Source: Anthoceros angustus
Lineage: Eukaryota > Streptophyta > Anthocerotopsida > Anthocerotales > Anthocerotaceae
Direction: 5' to 3'
Assembly: GCA_010909165.1 (NCBI GenBank)
Contig: MU008153.1
Coordinates: 248,001-312,000, forward strand
DNA: 64,000 nucleotides
Shown: positions 22,774 to 33,379 of the stretch, one piece after another
Layout: each line of letters starts with the position of its first letter
Numbering within the stretch: position 1 is the stretch's first letter
The notes under the pieces: generated by a model
What the model saw: only the letters and a program-made list of their open reading frames with translations
What the model was told of the DNA's origin: nothing
Databases searched by the model: none
Program-made: the position numbers and the translations under genes

Positions 22774-24563
22774 ATGGCAGCCCTCGCGTCTCCAGCTTCT
22801 GTGGCGGGCTCGCTGCACAGTTCCTTCCACCCTGCAGGTACCGAATCCAAACGAGGCCACAGGCGAGGAGGGTTGCCACTGCGATGTGCCCATCAGGCGC
22901 AACGCAATTCCTCCGCAGCAAGACTGAGAGCCAGTTCGGGAGCTGCTGTAGCGGAGACAGTTGTGCTTGACTCCCAGCCTGTACGCTTCCAATTCCTTGC
23001 CCTCCACAAGAAAAATTGCAGGAGAATTCCTTCCCTCCGGCAGAGCTGCAGTTTGATGTCCACATTCTCACGAGATGTCGTGACTTTGATCCATCAGAGC
23101 TTACCAAGCGTGGAGAAGGAAAAAGATGCCGAGGAGGAGCTGCTTGCCTGCCCAATTTGCTTCCAGCCTCTCATTCGGAAAGGGCCTTCTGGGAACAAGC
23201 AGTGAGCATGGTTTGGGCTCCGATTCCGTCCATTTTGTGAAGGCAAGTTGGAGGACATGGCATTAATGATGATGCCTTTTCTGCAGGAAAGCTCTGGTAA
23301 GATCAGGGTTTCAGTGTGCACGATGTAGGAAAGCATATTCAACAAGGGACGTTTTCTTGGACCTCACGGTTGTGAATGGAGCCAGGGAGTACGAGGAGAC
23401 CTTCTGGCAAGGAACTGAATTATTCAGGTTGTTTTCTAATCGTTTGTCTGAAAGAATGGTTTTGTTTGTGGGCAGTTTTTATGTTATGTCTGAGATTCTG
23501 TTGAGTGATTTGCAGGAGCCCCGTGGTGTCTTATGTCTATGAAAGAGGGTGGAGACAGAATTTTCAAACATCAGGTTTCCCGGGGCCTGATGAGGAGGTA
23601 TGTAATGGAGATGATACGCTCCAATGAACGGTTGCAATTGCTAGCCCCTGCTGAGGACTTTATTGCACGTGTTGCAGTTCAAGATGGCTCAGGAGTACCT
23701 CAAGCCAACACTTGGGGGAGTTCTCGTGGATGTCAGTTGTGGGAGTGGTCTCTTCACTCGCAGGTTTGCTCAAAGTGGGCTGTACAAAACTGTGATAGCC
23801 CTGGACTACTCAGAGAACATGCTGCGCCAAACCTCTGAATTCATCAAGCAAGACAGCTCACTTGCTGATGCGTAAGTCTTGTTGAGCCCTGTTTCGATGC
23901 TGTTAGCAACATTGTTAGTGAGCTTGATTGCTGAAACTGGTCCCTCTCTGTGCAGAGACATTGTCTTGGTACGTGCGGATGTGGGGCGGCTTCCTTTTGC
24001 AACTGGTAGCGTTGATGCAATCCATGCAGGTGCTGCGATACACTGTTGGCCGTCACCCTCCACTGCCGTACGTGCATACCGTCTCCCACATTTTCCAGCA
24101 GATATTCCATGTCATTGTTTTCAATAGCAGGAAGTAGCACACGGAGGTTGATGGAGAAACTACTATGGTGGCTTCTCTCCAGCTCATGGGTTTCGGTTTC
24201 TAACCAACTGCACCACGTCCTTCCAGGTAGCTGAGATTAGCAGGGTTCTGCGTCCGGGTGGTGTATTCGTGGCTTCAACCTTCACATTCCCACCAGCTTT
24301 GATCAAACCTGTCCGCCAAGCAATCTCAGGGGTAACCTTCTCAGCATGTGCATTCAGGAGTTGCCCCACACCCACCAAACCCCTGTTTGTTTCATCCAAG
24401 TCTTTGCTTGCAGGTCTTCAGACAGGTCGGCTTGAGTTCCTCCATGCGCCACTGGGTGAAATCGGAACTTGCTGATCTATGCAGGCTTTGTGGGTTACAA
24501 GAATACAGAGAAAATACCAGGGAGAGGTTCATCATGTTCACTGCTCGCAAAGCACAGGAGTAG
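22774..24563 (+). CDS. SAM-dependent methyltransferase, plastid type (At2g41040/At1g78140-like)
   Basis: Seven exons: 22774-23201, 23287-23427, 23516-23597, 23678-23871, 23956-24067, 24227-24331, 24414-24563; total 404 codons (403 residues). The N-terminus looks like a plastid transit peptide. A four-Cys zinc-binding pair follows, CPIC near residue 125 and CARC near 150, then VSYVYERGWRQNF. The SAM site VDVSCGSGLF lies near 233, followed by VIALDYSENML, VRADVGRLPFATGSVDAIH, HCWPSPSTAV and VLRPGGVFVASTF, the standard class I methyltransferase order. This pattern matches the plant family called uncharacterized methyltransferase At2g41040/At1g78140, whose members are found in plastoglobules. The substrate is unknown. 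Introns are 78-159 bases. Confidence 0.9.
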
Positions 24564-24589
24564 ATAAGCTTCGTGGTGCCATCGTCATC

Positions 24590-24660
24590 TTCGCAGGTTT
24601 TGCAACCCGCCCGTTCGAAAGATGGCATCAAGCTATGGCAAGACCGTCACTGAGGACCCG
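24590..24660. other. 3' flank of methyltransferase, also present at 25790-25855
   Basis: GCATCAAGCTATGGCAAGACCGTCA and neighbouring bases recur near 25815-25840 downstream of the truncated second copy. This shows that the duplication extended past the stop codon. Confidence 0.7.
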
Positions 24661-24684
24661 TTCACCAATTTAGGCCGCTTCCCA

Positions 24685-24760
24685 TGCACCTAAAACGGCA
24701 GATCCAAATGCAGTATCCTACACACGTCCAAGGAGCCGAGTGACCGATATACATTCCCTA
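24685..24760 (-). pseudogene. Fragment of DNA glycosylase 3' end
   Basis: TAAACGGCAGATCCA and GGAGCC.AGTGACCGATA match the plus-strand image of the glycosylase C-terminal coding end at 25957-26020 (protein ..GSWYMW..LPFK). Only about 75 bases are alike; the rest of the gene is missing. It is a leftover of a local duplication that also copied the methyltransferase 3' end. Confidence 0.65.
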
Positions 24761-25580
24761 CAGAACTTCCTGCTAGCCACTCTTGCGGGTCACATTGCCG
24801 CCGGGGCTATACATTCATCCTGGCATACAGTACATGGGCAATCTTGGGCACGTTTCGCTTCCTGCATTCCAAGTTTTAGCGTGACGTAGTTATTTCCTGT
24901 GCAACCCCGTTCCTTCAAAGAGCCATAGTATTTCTCTTTCGCTCAATTTTAAGCTGGGTGTTTGACTAAGAGGGGATGTGATCATCCGAATAAGATCCTT
25001 GTACCTTGGAGTAAAGGTTTCCAAGTTTTCCAAATGTACTGCACTACTTCTCTTTTCCTTCCTGGTCATGACAAAAGCCAGCATATGCCTTCGGAACAAC
25101 AGGTAATTGTATCTAAGGATCCCAGTTCAGCTAAGATGCAACTGCTTGAGGCTGCATAACAGCAGCATAGCCAAACATGAGCAGTCCGACTCGAGATAGG
25201 ATGTACTCACTAGGACATGCTAACTGCAGGGGATATTACCTCTTGATAGCAGATCGTTTTGTAATCTCTCCCCTACTGGCCATGCTGTTATCCTCTAAAT
25301 CAATAACATGGAGAGGTTCAAAGCCTTCCACGGGGTGCTCAGAGTCATAAAGAGCGACCACCTCCATCATTCTTTCTTACAGATTACTATGAATGGTTAG
25401 ACAACATAGTTGTATAGCTCAAAACAAGTAGGAAGATGGAAGCACGTGAGATCATAGAATTGATTGTGACTCACTTTAAGCACCTTCATAGCCTTACGAG
25501 GTTCCCAGCTAGATGACTGAGGTACTGAAACTATGATCAACTCCACCTGCAGTGCAGCAGCGGACCAGGTATTCCCCACT
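24761..25580. other. Intergenic DNA between duplicated gene ends
   Basis: No gene recognised; short open frames lack recognisable domains. It lies between the two halves of a local duplication. Confidence 0.4.
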
Positions 25581-25582
25581 TG

Positions 25583-25855
25583 TCTTCGTGGGTCAAGCCT
25601 GTCCGCCAAGCAATCACAGAGGTAACTTTCTCAGCATGTGGATTCAGGAGATTCCCACACCTACCGTGTTCGTTTCATCCAATTCCTTGCTTGCAGGCCT
25701 TCAGACAGGCCCACTAGACCTCCATTCGCTGCTGGGAGGAGAACAAACTTGCTGATCTATCCATATGCTGCGTGATGCCATTGTCATCTTCTTACGATGT
25801 GCAAACAGGGGTCCATCAAGCTGTGGCAAGACCGTCAGTAAGAACCTGTACAGAT
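25583..25855 (+). pseudogene. Truncated second copy of methyltransferase 3' end
   Basis: Matches the methyltransferase exon 6 end, intron 6, exon 7 start and 3' flank at 24304-24660. Shared strings include CCTGTCCGCCAAGCAATC, TTCTCAGCATGTG, TTGCTTGCAGG.CTTCAGACAGG and AACTTGCTGATCTAT. Most of exon 7 after that point is deleted and no catalytic region is present, so it cannot code for the enzyme. The intron copied with it shows that this was a DNA-level duplication, not retrocopying. Confidence 0.8.
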
Positions 25856-25945
25856 TTAGGCTGGCTTTCATGAGAGCTTTGAGCTTATTCAATCTCTCCT
25901 CTGCTGCAAGAAGCATGCACTGTATATACTTCCCTCTTCTTCAAA

Positions 25946-27170
25946 CTACTGCACCTTAAACGGCAGATCCATATTCAGCACCCTCCACATATACCAGGAG
26001 CCCAGTGACCGATACGGCCTCCACTTCAATGCTAACTCCTCCATGTCAGATGGTGCAGGCAGTGCCTTCAACTGGAATAGCTTCTGAAACCCCTTTCTCA
26101 CCCCCAGGTCTCCGACTGGAAGGATGTCTGGCCTGTGAAGGGAAAAGATCATAAACATATGTACAGACCATACTCCAATTCCCCGAACTGCAGTCAAGGC
26201 AGCCATCAAAGCATCATCATCCATGTCCAAGATAGCAGCATGTGACAGAGCCCCAGAAGTGAAATGCTTTGCCAGATCATGAAGGTAGCTTGCTTTCCGC
26301 TCAGATATGCCAACCGCCCGAAGCTCTGCTGCCGAGAGCGTCGACAGAACTTCCGGAGTAATGCAGCCCTCTCCCTGCAACAACCGTGGAGAATCAGCAC
26401 CGATGGCACACCCGTTCAACACTCAAAACCAGATTGACAGACACCATTAGAAATCCCACCCCGCAAAGTGCTTCCACTCGACCATATATTGCAGTGGCAG
26501 CCTTGGTGGCAAGCTGCTGGAACACAATGCTGCGAGCCAAGGACACAAAGGCACTTCCACACTTCTGGAACTTGGGACCTTCGTGCATGTCGATGACACA
26601 TCTGAGTCTCTCATCAACATTCTTCAAATGCTCAAGAGCCAGACACAACGATTCTGGGTCCGACAGGCTGACAACAACACAGCTCAGTGACATGGCTGCC
26701 TCCTTGACAAGAGCTTGACTCTCAAGTATGGGCTCCAGGACGGCACTCTTCCCTTCCCCAGCCACCTCTTCTGAGGAATCCGTACCGAACCCGAAGTAGG
26801 CCAGTGGTGATGGAGCTCCTCCTGGAGCAGGGGATTCCATGGGAGATGAAGCTGGTCCCTTCCTCGACCGTTTTGAGGGCGTCTTCACGACTGAACGCTT
26901 GCTACCCATAGCAATCTCGGGTTCATCCTCTCTGCTGGGTGCCATACCGGGTCCATCAAATGACAATGACCGCTTGCTCCTGGTAGCATATCCGCTCCTG
27001 ACTGCATACACAGCACGGCCTGCCTCCTCCTGCAGCTTCACCGAGCTATCCTGGGCCATGTTGCTCTTGCCAATCAGGCCTTCCACTAGAGCTGCTTCCT
27101 CGGCAGTCGACCCTCTTGCCTTTTTCTTCTTGGCCGTGGGAGGAGTGTCACCAGTGCATTCCATCACCAT
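25946..27170 (-). CDS. DNA-3-methyladenine glycosylase II-like (HhH-GPD, AlkA type)
   Basis: Base-excision repair glycosylase that removes alkylated bases. Two exons on the minus strand, 27170-26460 and 26374-25946, total 380 codons (379 residues), joined by an 85-base intron. The N-terminal ~140 residues are Lys/Arg/Ser-rich and probably disordered, with basic runs (KKKKARG, TPSKRSRKG) that could act in nuclear import. The catalytic fold begins near 165 (LEHLKNVDERL), with SLARSIVFQQLATKAA. The helix-hairpin-helix VRGIGVWSVHMF is near 299-311, and the conserved aspartate lies in PVGDLGVRKGF at about residue 326. The end KWRPYRSLGSWYMWR is typical of the plant family. Start is the first ATG of MVMECTGD; an ATG two codons later is possible. 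Confidence 0.9.
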
Positions 27171-27880
27171 GAAATTGCAGGTCAGCAGTGGGACAAACTT
27201 CCATTGTGCTCTGAGCTCGCACAATCTGAACGATGTCAAACTAGACCACCCACAAATGCCACAGTTGCTACAAGTTGAGAAGAGCGATGACTGGGACACA
27301 GGAAGGCGGGACACAGCAAACAAGAGCTTCGCCAGCTGTGGAAGGAGCAACGACACATACATACGACGCGAATTCTTGCTTCTTCAATGGTTTCGGACAC
27401 TGACCAAAAACATCGATGTGATGCGTCAAAATGCCAAAAGTTAAAATCCATATACCCTACCCCAAGCGGTGGTCGGCGGAAAGTCCGGGTCACCTGACTC
27501 CGGAAGTCGACGATTCTACTGTCGATCCTTTCTCCAAGCGCAAAATAAATTTTGATTTCTTAAAAATTTAAATATTTTTCGGACCTAGATTACAGCGTAC
27601 CGCATACGTATGGCATACCAAAGGGGACAGAGGGGATGGGCCGTTTTTTTTTCGCGAAACCCATGCAAGGCGTAGGGATCTTGAGGAATATACCCTAGAT
27701 TCCAGTACGGTTTCTTTTTTCATAGCACATGGTCAGATGGCCGCTTTGGCGCCCTAACCAAGAGCGGCCAACCACCAAAGGAACACACACGCTTTCTCCT
27801 CGAAAAGGGTGTAGGGTTCAAAATGTTTTTGTGCTTGCAACTTTCAAAACAAAGAGCCGGGACACATTGTTTTCAGTCTT
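27171..27880. other. Intergenic DNA upstream of glycosylase
   Basis: The first ~200 bases are the likely promoter and leader of the minus-strand glycosylase. 27540-27590 is AT-rich. No other gene is supported. Confidence 0.4.
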
Positions 27881-28880
27881 GCGCCCTACCTTCTGCCATA
27901 AAGTTTTCTTCCATGGTTTGCCATGGATGGCAAACCCTAACACGCCCGCTGCGCCGACCGCACCAATGTGGTTGCCGAACCCTACCTCAGCCGCGGCCAT
28001 GGTCTGCGAAGGCAATGACGGCTGCGGCCCCCGGCGCGGCCATGGTCTGCGAAGGCAATGACGGCTGCGGCCCCCGGCGCGGCCATGGTCTTCTTCATTC
28101 GACCAGGCTCTTGCTTCTTACTGTGGCGAGCAGGATCGTGCTTCTTAATGTTTCCAGCATCATAGGTTCCCCCACAAAATCACGATTCCATTGTCCATGG
28201 CTAAGAAGACGCGGACACAGCCGCGGGCGTGTGGAGGGTTCGAAATGTTGCTGGAACATAGAAGCCGCCTTCAGTTGCCTTAAGAAACCGGGTGCATGTG
28301 GCAGACTCTGTTCGTGGTGGGATTTGGGGAATCCTGTGCTGAAATTCGTTCTACCACTCCTCCGATCCCAGCGATTTACGGGAGTAGCAGAGATCCTTCT
28401 CCGTTGCATGTTTCCTCAAATGCATGAAGATGGATCAAAACGATCGAGGCAAAGGCCGATTCAAGAGATGTTCAGGCCAGTTTAGAGCTCGATGCCTCAC
28501 CAACAAAGTTTACGGTCCCTCCAACGAGCCGTTCACATCAAAAGGGTGCCATTCCATTGATCAAAAAAGGATGTCCACTGCACACATCGCAAAATTGCAC
28601 AGCTAGCATCAAACCTTATCTCCTACTGCGGCCTTCCTACGGCGCATGCTTCGGCCCCCTATGCAAAAACCAAAAACCGCTGTTGATGTAGCTCTCAGCA
28701 CAAGGGATGACGACGCCGCCTACTTCTCCTCGTCGTCCATGCCCTTCATCATCTGCGGAGAACCTTAATTGTGCCCTCAATGGCCTCGGCGGTGTTTCGC
28801 ATTCCGGCACATTGCTCTCTGTCCGTTCGGTAGCGTCCCGCCTCCAGCGAGCGTCCGGGCATTCGGCGTCGAAGGCACTC
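27880..28880. repeat. About 1 kb tandem block, copy 1
   Basis: This block and the next (about 28880-29830) share long, indel-rich similarity: ATAAAGTTTTCTTCCATGG, CACAAAATCACGATTCCATT, GGTGCCATTCCATTGATCAAAA, CTTCTCCTCGTCGTCCATGCCC and CATTCGGCGTCGAAGGCACTCGCCTTG. Near its start a 49-base unit (GCGGCCATGGTCTGCGAAGGCAATGACGGC region, about 27996-28085) is itself doubled. Minus-strand frames carry fragments such as EGTIKVLRQMMKGMDDEEK in the second copy. I cannot assign a family; an inactive DNA transposon or a duplicated gene relic are both possible. Confidence 0.7.
27915..27936. other. 22-base perfect inverted repeat
   Basis: GGTTTGCCAT and ATGGCAAACC are separated by GG. The same palindrome is kept at 28917-28938 in the second block, although flanking bases have changed. 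Confidence 0.9.
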
Positions 28881-29830
28881 GCCTTGCGCCCTATACGCCA
28901 TAAAGTTTTCTTCCATGGTTTGCCATGGATGGCAAACCCACGCCGCTGCGACCGCACCAATGTGGTTGCGAACCCTACCTCGGCCGCGGCCATGGTGCGA
29001 AGGCAATGACTTGCGGCCCCGGCGGCCATGGTCTGCGAAGGCAATGCAATACTGCGGCCCGTGACCATGGTCTTCTTCATTCGACCGAGCTCTTGCTTCT
29101 TCATGGCGGCGGATCGTGCTTCTTAATGTTTCCGGCATCATAGGTTCCCCACAAAATCACGATTCCATTGTCCATGGCTAAGAAGCGGACCGCTGCAGGC
29201 GTGTGGAGGGTTCGAAATGTTCTTTGGAACATAAAGCGCCTTAAGAAACCGGGTGCATGTGGCGGACTACTGTTCGTGGTGGGATTTGGGGAATCTGTCT
29301 TTGAAGTCGTTCTACCACTCCTCCGATCCGATTCTGAGTAGTGATCCTTCTCGTTGCATGTTTCCTCAAATGCAGAAGATGACGATCAAAACGATCGAGC
29401 AAAGGCGATTCAAGAGATGTTCGAGCCATTTAGAGCTCGATGCCTCACCAACAAAGTTCACGGTCCCTCAGCGCGTTCACATCAAAAGGTGCCATTCCAT
29501 TGATCAAAAGGATGTCCACACGCCATCAAATTGCACGCTAGCATCAAACCTTATCTCCCTCTGCGGCCTTCCTCGGCATGCTTGACCCCTATGCAAAAAC
29601 CAAAAACCATTGATGTAGCTCTCGGCCTGAGGATAGCAGCGCGCCTACTTCTCCTCGTCGTCCATGCCCTTCATCATCTGCCGGAGAACCTTAATTGTGC
29701 CCTCAATGGCCTCGACGGTGTTTCGCATTCCGCGGCACATTGCTCTCCTGTCCCGTTCGGCCGCGTCCCCGCCTCCAACAGGCCGCGTCCGGGCATTCGG
29801 CGTCGAAGGCACTCGCCTTGGCCGCCGCGC
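28881..29830. repeat. About 1 kb tandem block, copy 2
   Basis: Second copy of the block at 27880-28880, with many small deletions. At its right end, the part equal to 28680-28880 continues into sequence that codes on the minus strand for an acidic, Arg-rich segment (RRPRRVPSTPNARTRPVG). This makes the right copy the likelier ancestral one. Confidence 0.7.
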
Positions 29831-30022
29831 GTCCACTTCGGACACCGTGTCCGACTCCTCGTAGTCGCGCTTCCTCCCCCTTGTGCTCGCCCTCCGCGGA
29901 GTTGGGGTCGGTACTCCTCTCCTTCTTCTTAGGCATGGCCTCGCTCCGCCACCGTACGTTGCTCCTCCCCCCTCCTCCTCCTCCTCCTCCTCCTCCTCCG
30001 GTGTGCAGGATCTGGCCTCCAC
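29645..30022 (-). other. Open frame of uncertain status
   Basis: A 125-residue frame with a poly-Glu run coded by a (CTC)n microsatellite at about 29970-29998, an Arg-rich middle and a helical end (VEAIEGTIKVLRQMMKGMD). The helical end is kept in the diverged copy near 28740-28790, which hints that it once was coding. No family is recognised. Confidence 0.25.
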
Positions 30023-30359
30023 CGTGAGCTCGCAGCCGCCTCCCGCTCCTCCCCTCCAGCCCCTCCGAGCCTCGCCTAATCTGCCTTCCGCTCAGCGTCG
30101 AGATGCCGCCACCGATGGAACTGTTATTCCTCCCATACACCTTCCTCAGCCGGATGGGCGCTCGGTCCACTCCCCGCGATCGCCACCAAGCGCGTTGGCT
30201 CGCCGTCGCTCCGGCCTGGCGTCGCCCCATCCATGCCTTCCGCATCCCGCCCTCGTTCCCGCCATCACTAGGCCCTCCGTCGGCCTCGGTCTTGGCGGCG
30301 ATCATCGCCCTCCGCCACTATGTCCAGGCCTTGGGCTCGGGCATGGCGGTGGCGCATAA

Positions 30360-30960
30360 CCCACCATGCTGAGCTCGACCTCCGGCTCGGGCGCGGCCGC
30401 GTCACGCAGGCATCCGCCATCCTCTCCACCCCCCTCGGCCTCGTCGGCGGCGGCCATCGCCCCTCCGTCGGCGTCCTCCACCCCACCGGGGTTGGCTTCC
30501 TCCTCGAAGGAGGCCATCTCACCTTTCGATGTTTGCCTCCTCCGCCACCTCTGCCCACTTTGTCTTTGGGGAGGCAACCTCCTTCCCCCTCGCTGCGCCT
30601 CCGGAGGCCGTCGCCATGGGGGAGGGCAAGGTGCCCTCCTCCGCTGCGCGCCCCCCGTGCGTTGCGTCGCCATGGGGAGGGATGCTCCTCCTCCTCCGCT
30701 TGCTCCTGGCGATGCGTCATGGGGAGGCTGCCTCCCCTTCCTCCTCCGCTGCGCGCCCCCGCTGCTGGCGGCGATGCGCCGCCATGGGGAGGAGGCAAGG
30801 TGCCCTCCGACCTCCTCCTCCCGGTGCGACGCCCCCCTGCCCGTGGCAATGCCGGGGAGGAGGCGCACCAGCGGGAGGAGGAGGGCAAGATGCCCTCCTC
30901 CTCACTGCTGCAACTGCGCCGCCCCCCTTGCGCGATCTGCGTCGCCAGGGAGGAAGATGT
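30360..30960. repeat. GC-rich imperfect minisatellite
   Basis: Blocks of the kind CGCCATGGGGAGG, CAAGGTGCCCTCC and CTCCTCCTCCG recur four to five times between about 30590 and 30930 with variable spacing. Long open frames exist in five of six frames, so none is evidence for a protein. Confidence 0.6.
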
Positions 30961-32400
30961 GCCCTCAATGGGGGTAGCCAGGGAATGGAGGCGAGAGACA
31001 GAAATGAACATCTGTCATGGGGATTCCAGCAGCCTCCAATGGACAGACTGACGGCGTCACGGGATGGTGACGAGGAGGAAGAGAACAGGGAGGTGGCGGA
31101 AGAGGAGGGAGATGTGAACAAGCCGTGCGAACTTTGTACCGACACATACAGGCGAGTCGAGGTCGAGCATGGACACCTGCAGTGAGGCTCGAAAAGGTGG
31201 CCAAGTTATGGAGGAGGAGGCGGAAGAGGAAAAGAAGAGGAATGCCTGGCAAGGTGGATGGGGAAGGAAGAGTAACACGATCGGCATGGCAGCCCAAGGG
31301 ACGGTGACAAGCACGCAATTGGAGGCAGGAAGTGGGCGGAAACAAAACAAAGAGAAGGCCGCGAAGGTAAGCCTGGAAATTGCAAGTGCACTACTGGCCA
31401 GTTGTATATACTTACAGGCCAAGGGCCATGGGAATGGCATGTGGTCATCATTATTGCAATCCCAAGAAAGGTGGAATCACGGTCTCAAGACGCAGACGGA
31501 AAAAGGCAGCAGACCGGAGGAGGAAGGGGAAGGGCAAAATCGCTAGCCGTGTGGGAGGTGGACACTTTCCAGCTGCTGCATACGACGAGGAGTAGGCATG
31601 CTCTGAAACGAGAACGGGCGAGGCAACAGAAAATGCGCACCACAACCCCAAATTCACACCTCCCGCGCGAGGAGGGACCACGGTAGGTCACGGATGTGGA
31701 TGCCGGTTCATTCCTCCCGCGCGACGAGGGAGCACGGTCAATCGCGGATGTGGATGCGGCAAAGAACCGGCATCTTATCTGTAGGGTGCACGAAACAACT
31801 TCTTCTGTTGTTTTTCTGGACTATAAGGGTTTCCAATACAAGTACATTATACGGGGGACGCCTACAAGGGCACGAAATTCGAGTGACGTAAAAGGCACTG
31901 CTGCGAATAGGGTGGAAACAAATGCGCGTATAATATGCAGGCCGCAGCGTATTGCAAAACTGAGTGCACAAATACGGGCACCGAATGTACGTATACTTTA
32001 TTTGAAAAGGCCGCGTATATGTATTACAATAATGACATCAGAAAATACGTACTTACAAGCCAAGGCATAGTATATACGTATAGTCTGGTACACGCATTAC
32101 AATAATGGCAGGGGAAAAATACAGGAGTAAAAGCAACAATGGTAAACCTACATGGGGAGGAGGATCGGTACCAAGCCTGCAAAACTGTAACAAAAGACGA
32201 TGTAACTCTTTGGTTGTTGCAATTATGTTGAAATTTAGAGAGGGGCCAGATACCACCTCTCACTACACTGCAACAAAAGTGCAACAAGACTGTAACACGA
32301 TTGTAACACGATTGTAACAAGATGGAGTGTAACAAGACCCAAGATTTTAACATAATTGCAACAAGGGGGGGTTCAAATCTTAACAAAAAGTGTAACATAG
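30961..32400. other. Intergenic DNA with repeat debris
   Basis: No gene supported. 32280-32400 contains short repeats of TGTAACAAGA/TTGTAACACGA type; TTGTAACAAGG also occurs near 40216. Confidence 0.4.
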
Positions 32401-32419
32401 GCTACCCTTTCTAGTAGGG

Positions 32420-32600
32420 CACTTTGTCAGCATCCAGTGCTTGTGCATCCACCCAGCATAAGGGAAAGGTAGTTGCAACTTGTAAACGATGAACATTGTG
32501 GATATTTCCAACTGTAGTACACTGCAAACTTTATTACTAGTGCAAATATGAACCTGAGGTTGACAAAAGTTTATAATACCTTCCCCACTAGAATGGGCAG
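32420..32600 (-). pseudogene. Dispersed fragment of TMEM120-like gene (intron 7 region)
   Basis: The plus-strand string AACATTGTGGATATTTCCAA and ACTGCAAACTTTATTACTAG, with their surroundings (32466-32584), recur at 44763-44884. Read on the minus strand, the copy at 44 kb aligns with exon 7 end, intron 7 and exon 8 of the TMEM120-like gene at 48540-48800. This copy keeps mainly the intron part plus weak traces of both exon edges. It lies just outside copia element 3. Confidence 0.55.
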
Positions 32601-32768
32601 CCTATGTGATAGTCATTGTTGCAATTTTATGGTACACTTCCAAATTGCAACATGCTTTGGAGGCTTGGTAATAAGTTTGAGACTTTCTTCCCCATGTGGT
32701 GCTACCATCTTAACGCGAACCCAGCTCTCTATCCTACCACCTCACCCTTATAATTAGAGCCCCTGTCT

Positions 32769-33010
32769 AACGAAATATGGAATTGGTGCAGATCAATTAC
32801 GTATTGAGTAAAAACATTGTATATTAAACATACATTTGAAAGAAAATCAACTAGACTTAATCTAGAAAATGAAAAGGCATGACCTTTAGTCTAAAAGGCG
32901 TAACCCTAGCGAAAGGGTGCGGCTAGACATTAAAAGTATACTGCATACACTATCTATATATGGACATAACGAAACCCTAAATAATGACTCAACACTTCGT
33001 CTTCCTTTAC
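32769..33010 (-). repeat. 3' LTR of copia element 3
   Basis: About 242 bases, nearly identical to 39922-40169 apart from a few substitutions and small indels near 32925-32960. It contains AAACATTGTATATTAAACAT and TCAACTAGACTTAATCTAGA. Short for a copia LTR but within range. Confidence 0.9.
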
Positions 33011-33091
33011 TCCCACTTGTTGATCATTACGCGGAGTCAATGACTCCACGAGGTTCCGTGTCTTGAGCCTTGAGCTCACCCTTGGGATTTT

Positions 33092-33241
33092 ACGCTCCAG
33101 CAGTGTGTCTGGGATCCGTAGGCTGGACATAACGTCGCGATGGAGCTGCCAGACGTAAAGACGGCCCTGTTAAGGTCCGCTGTTTGCATATTAGTCTGCT
33201 GTTACGTTCTAGCTCTCATTCTTTTAAGACTGCTGGAGCGT
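33092..33241. repeat. 12-base inverted repeat around antisense ORF start
   Basis: ACGCTCCAGCAG at 33092-33103 and its exact reverse complement CTGCTGGAGCGT at 33230-33241 enclose the start and membrane segment of the antisense ORF. Confidence 0.8.
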
Positions 33242-33379
33242 AGGCTCACTGCTCTCGGCAAGATGTTTTCTTCATCAGATATTGAACTTGCTTCACGCCC
33301 AAAGCGTGTTTACCAGAGAGATTCCCTGGGAAGGTTCGCTGCTAGAACGCCGCCTTTATGTGTGAATCAAGGTGCTTGA
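33140..33379 (+). CDS. Antisense ORF in copia element 3, one membrane segment
   Basis: A 79-residue ORF opposite to gag-pol, between pol and the 3' LTR. Residues about 10-32 are a strong hydrophobic segment (SAVCILVCCYVLALILLRLL), followed by a basic, polar tail (RPKRVYQRDSLGRFAAR). After its stop, other plus-strand frames continue with helical EGLAALEATKTRVAEQGAI (about 33392-33450) and Pro-rich PPAPPKFPEPKG, so a longer antisense reading frame may have been split by frameshifts. Antisense ORFs in this position are known from some plant LTR elements. Function unknown; it may also be captured host DNA. Confidence 0.35.
   Translation: MELPDVKTALLRSAVCILVCCYVLALILLRLLERRLTALGKMFSSSDIELASRPKRVYQRDSLGRFAARTPPLCVNQGA

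Noticed and set aside
28230-28245. GGTTCGAAAT, like a tRNA T-loop
   Set aside because: No acceptor or anticodon stems can be built around it, and it recurs in the duplicated block at about 29205.
29703-31051. Long Pro/Arg/Gly-rich frames in most reading frames
   Set aside because: They come from a CCG/CTC-rich minisatellite and show no consistent frame.
33140-33379. Retroviral-type envelope gene for the membrane ORF in element 3
   Set aside because: It is on the strand opposite to gag-pol, only 79 codons long, and has no signal peptide, glycosylation or cleavage pattern of an envelope protein.
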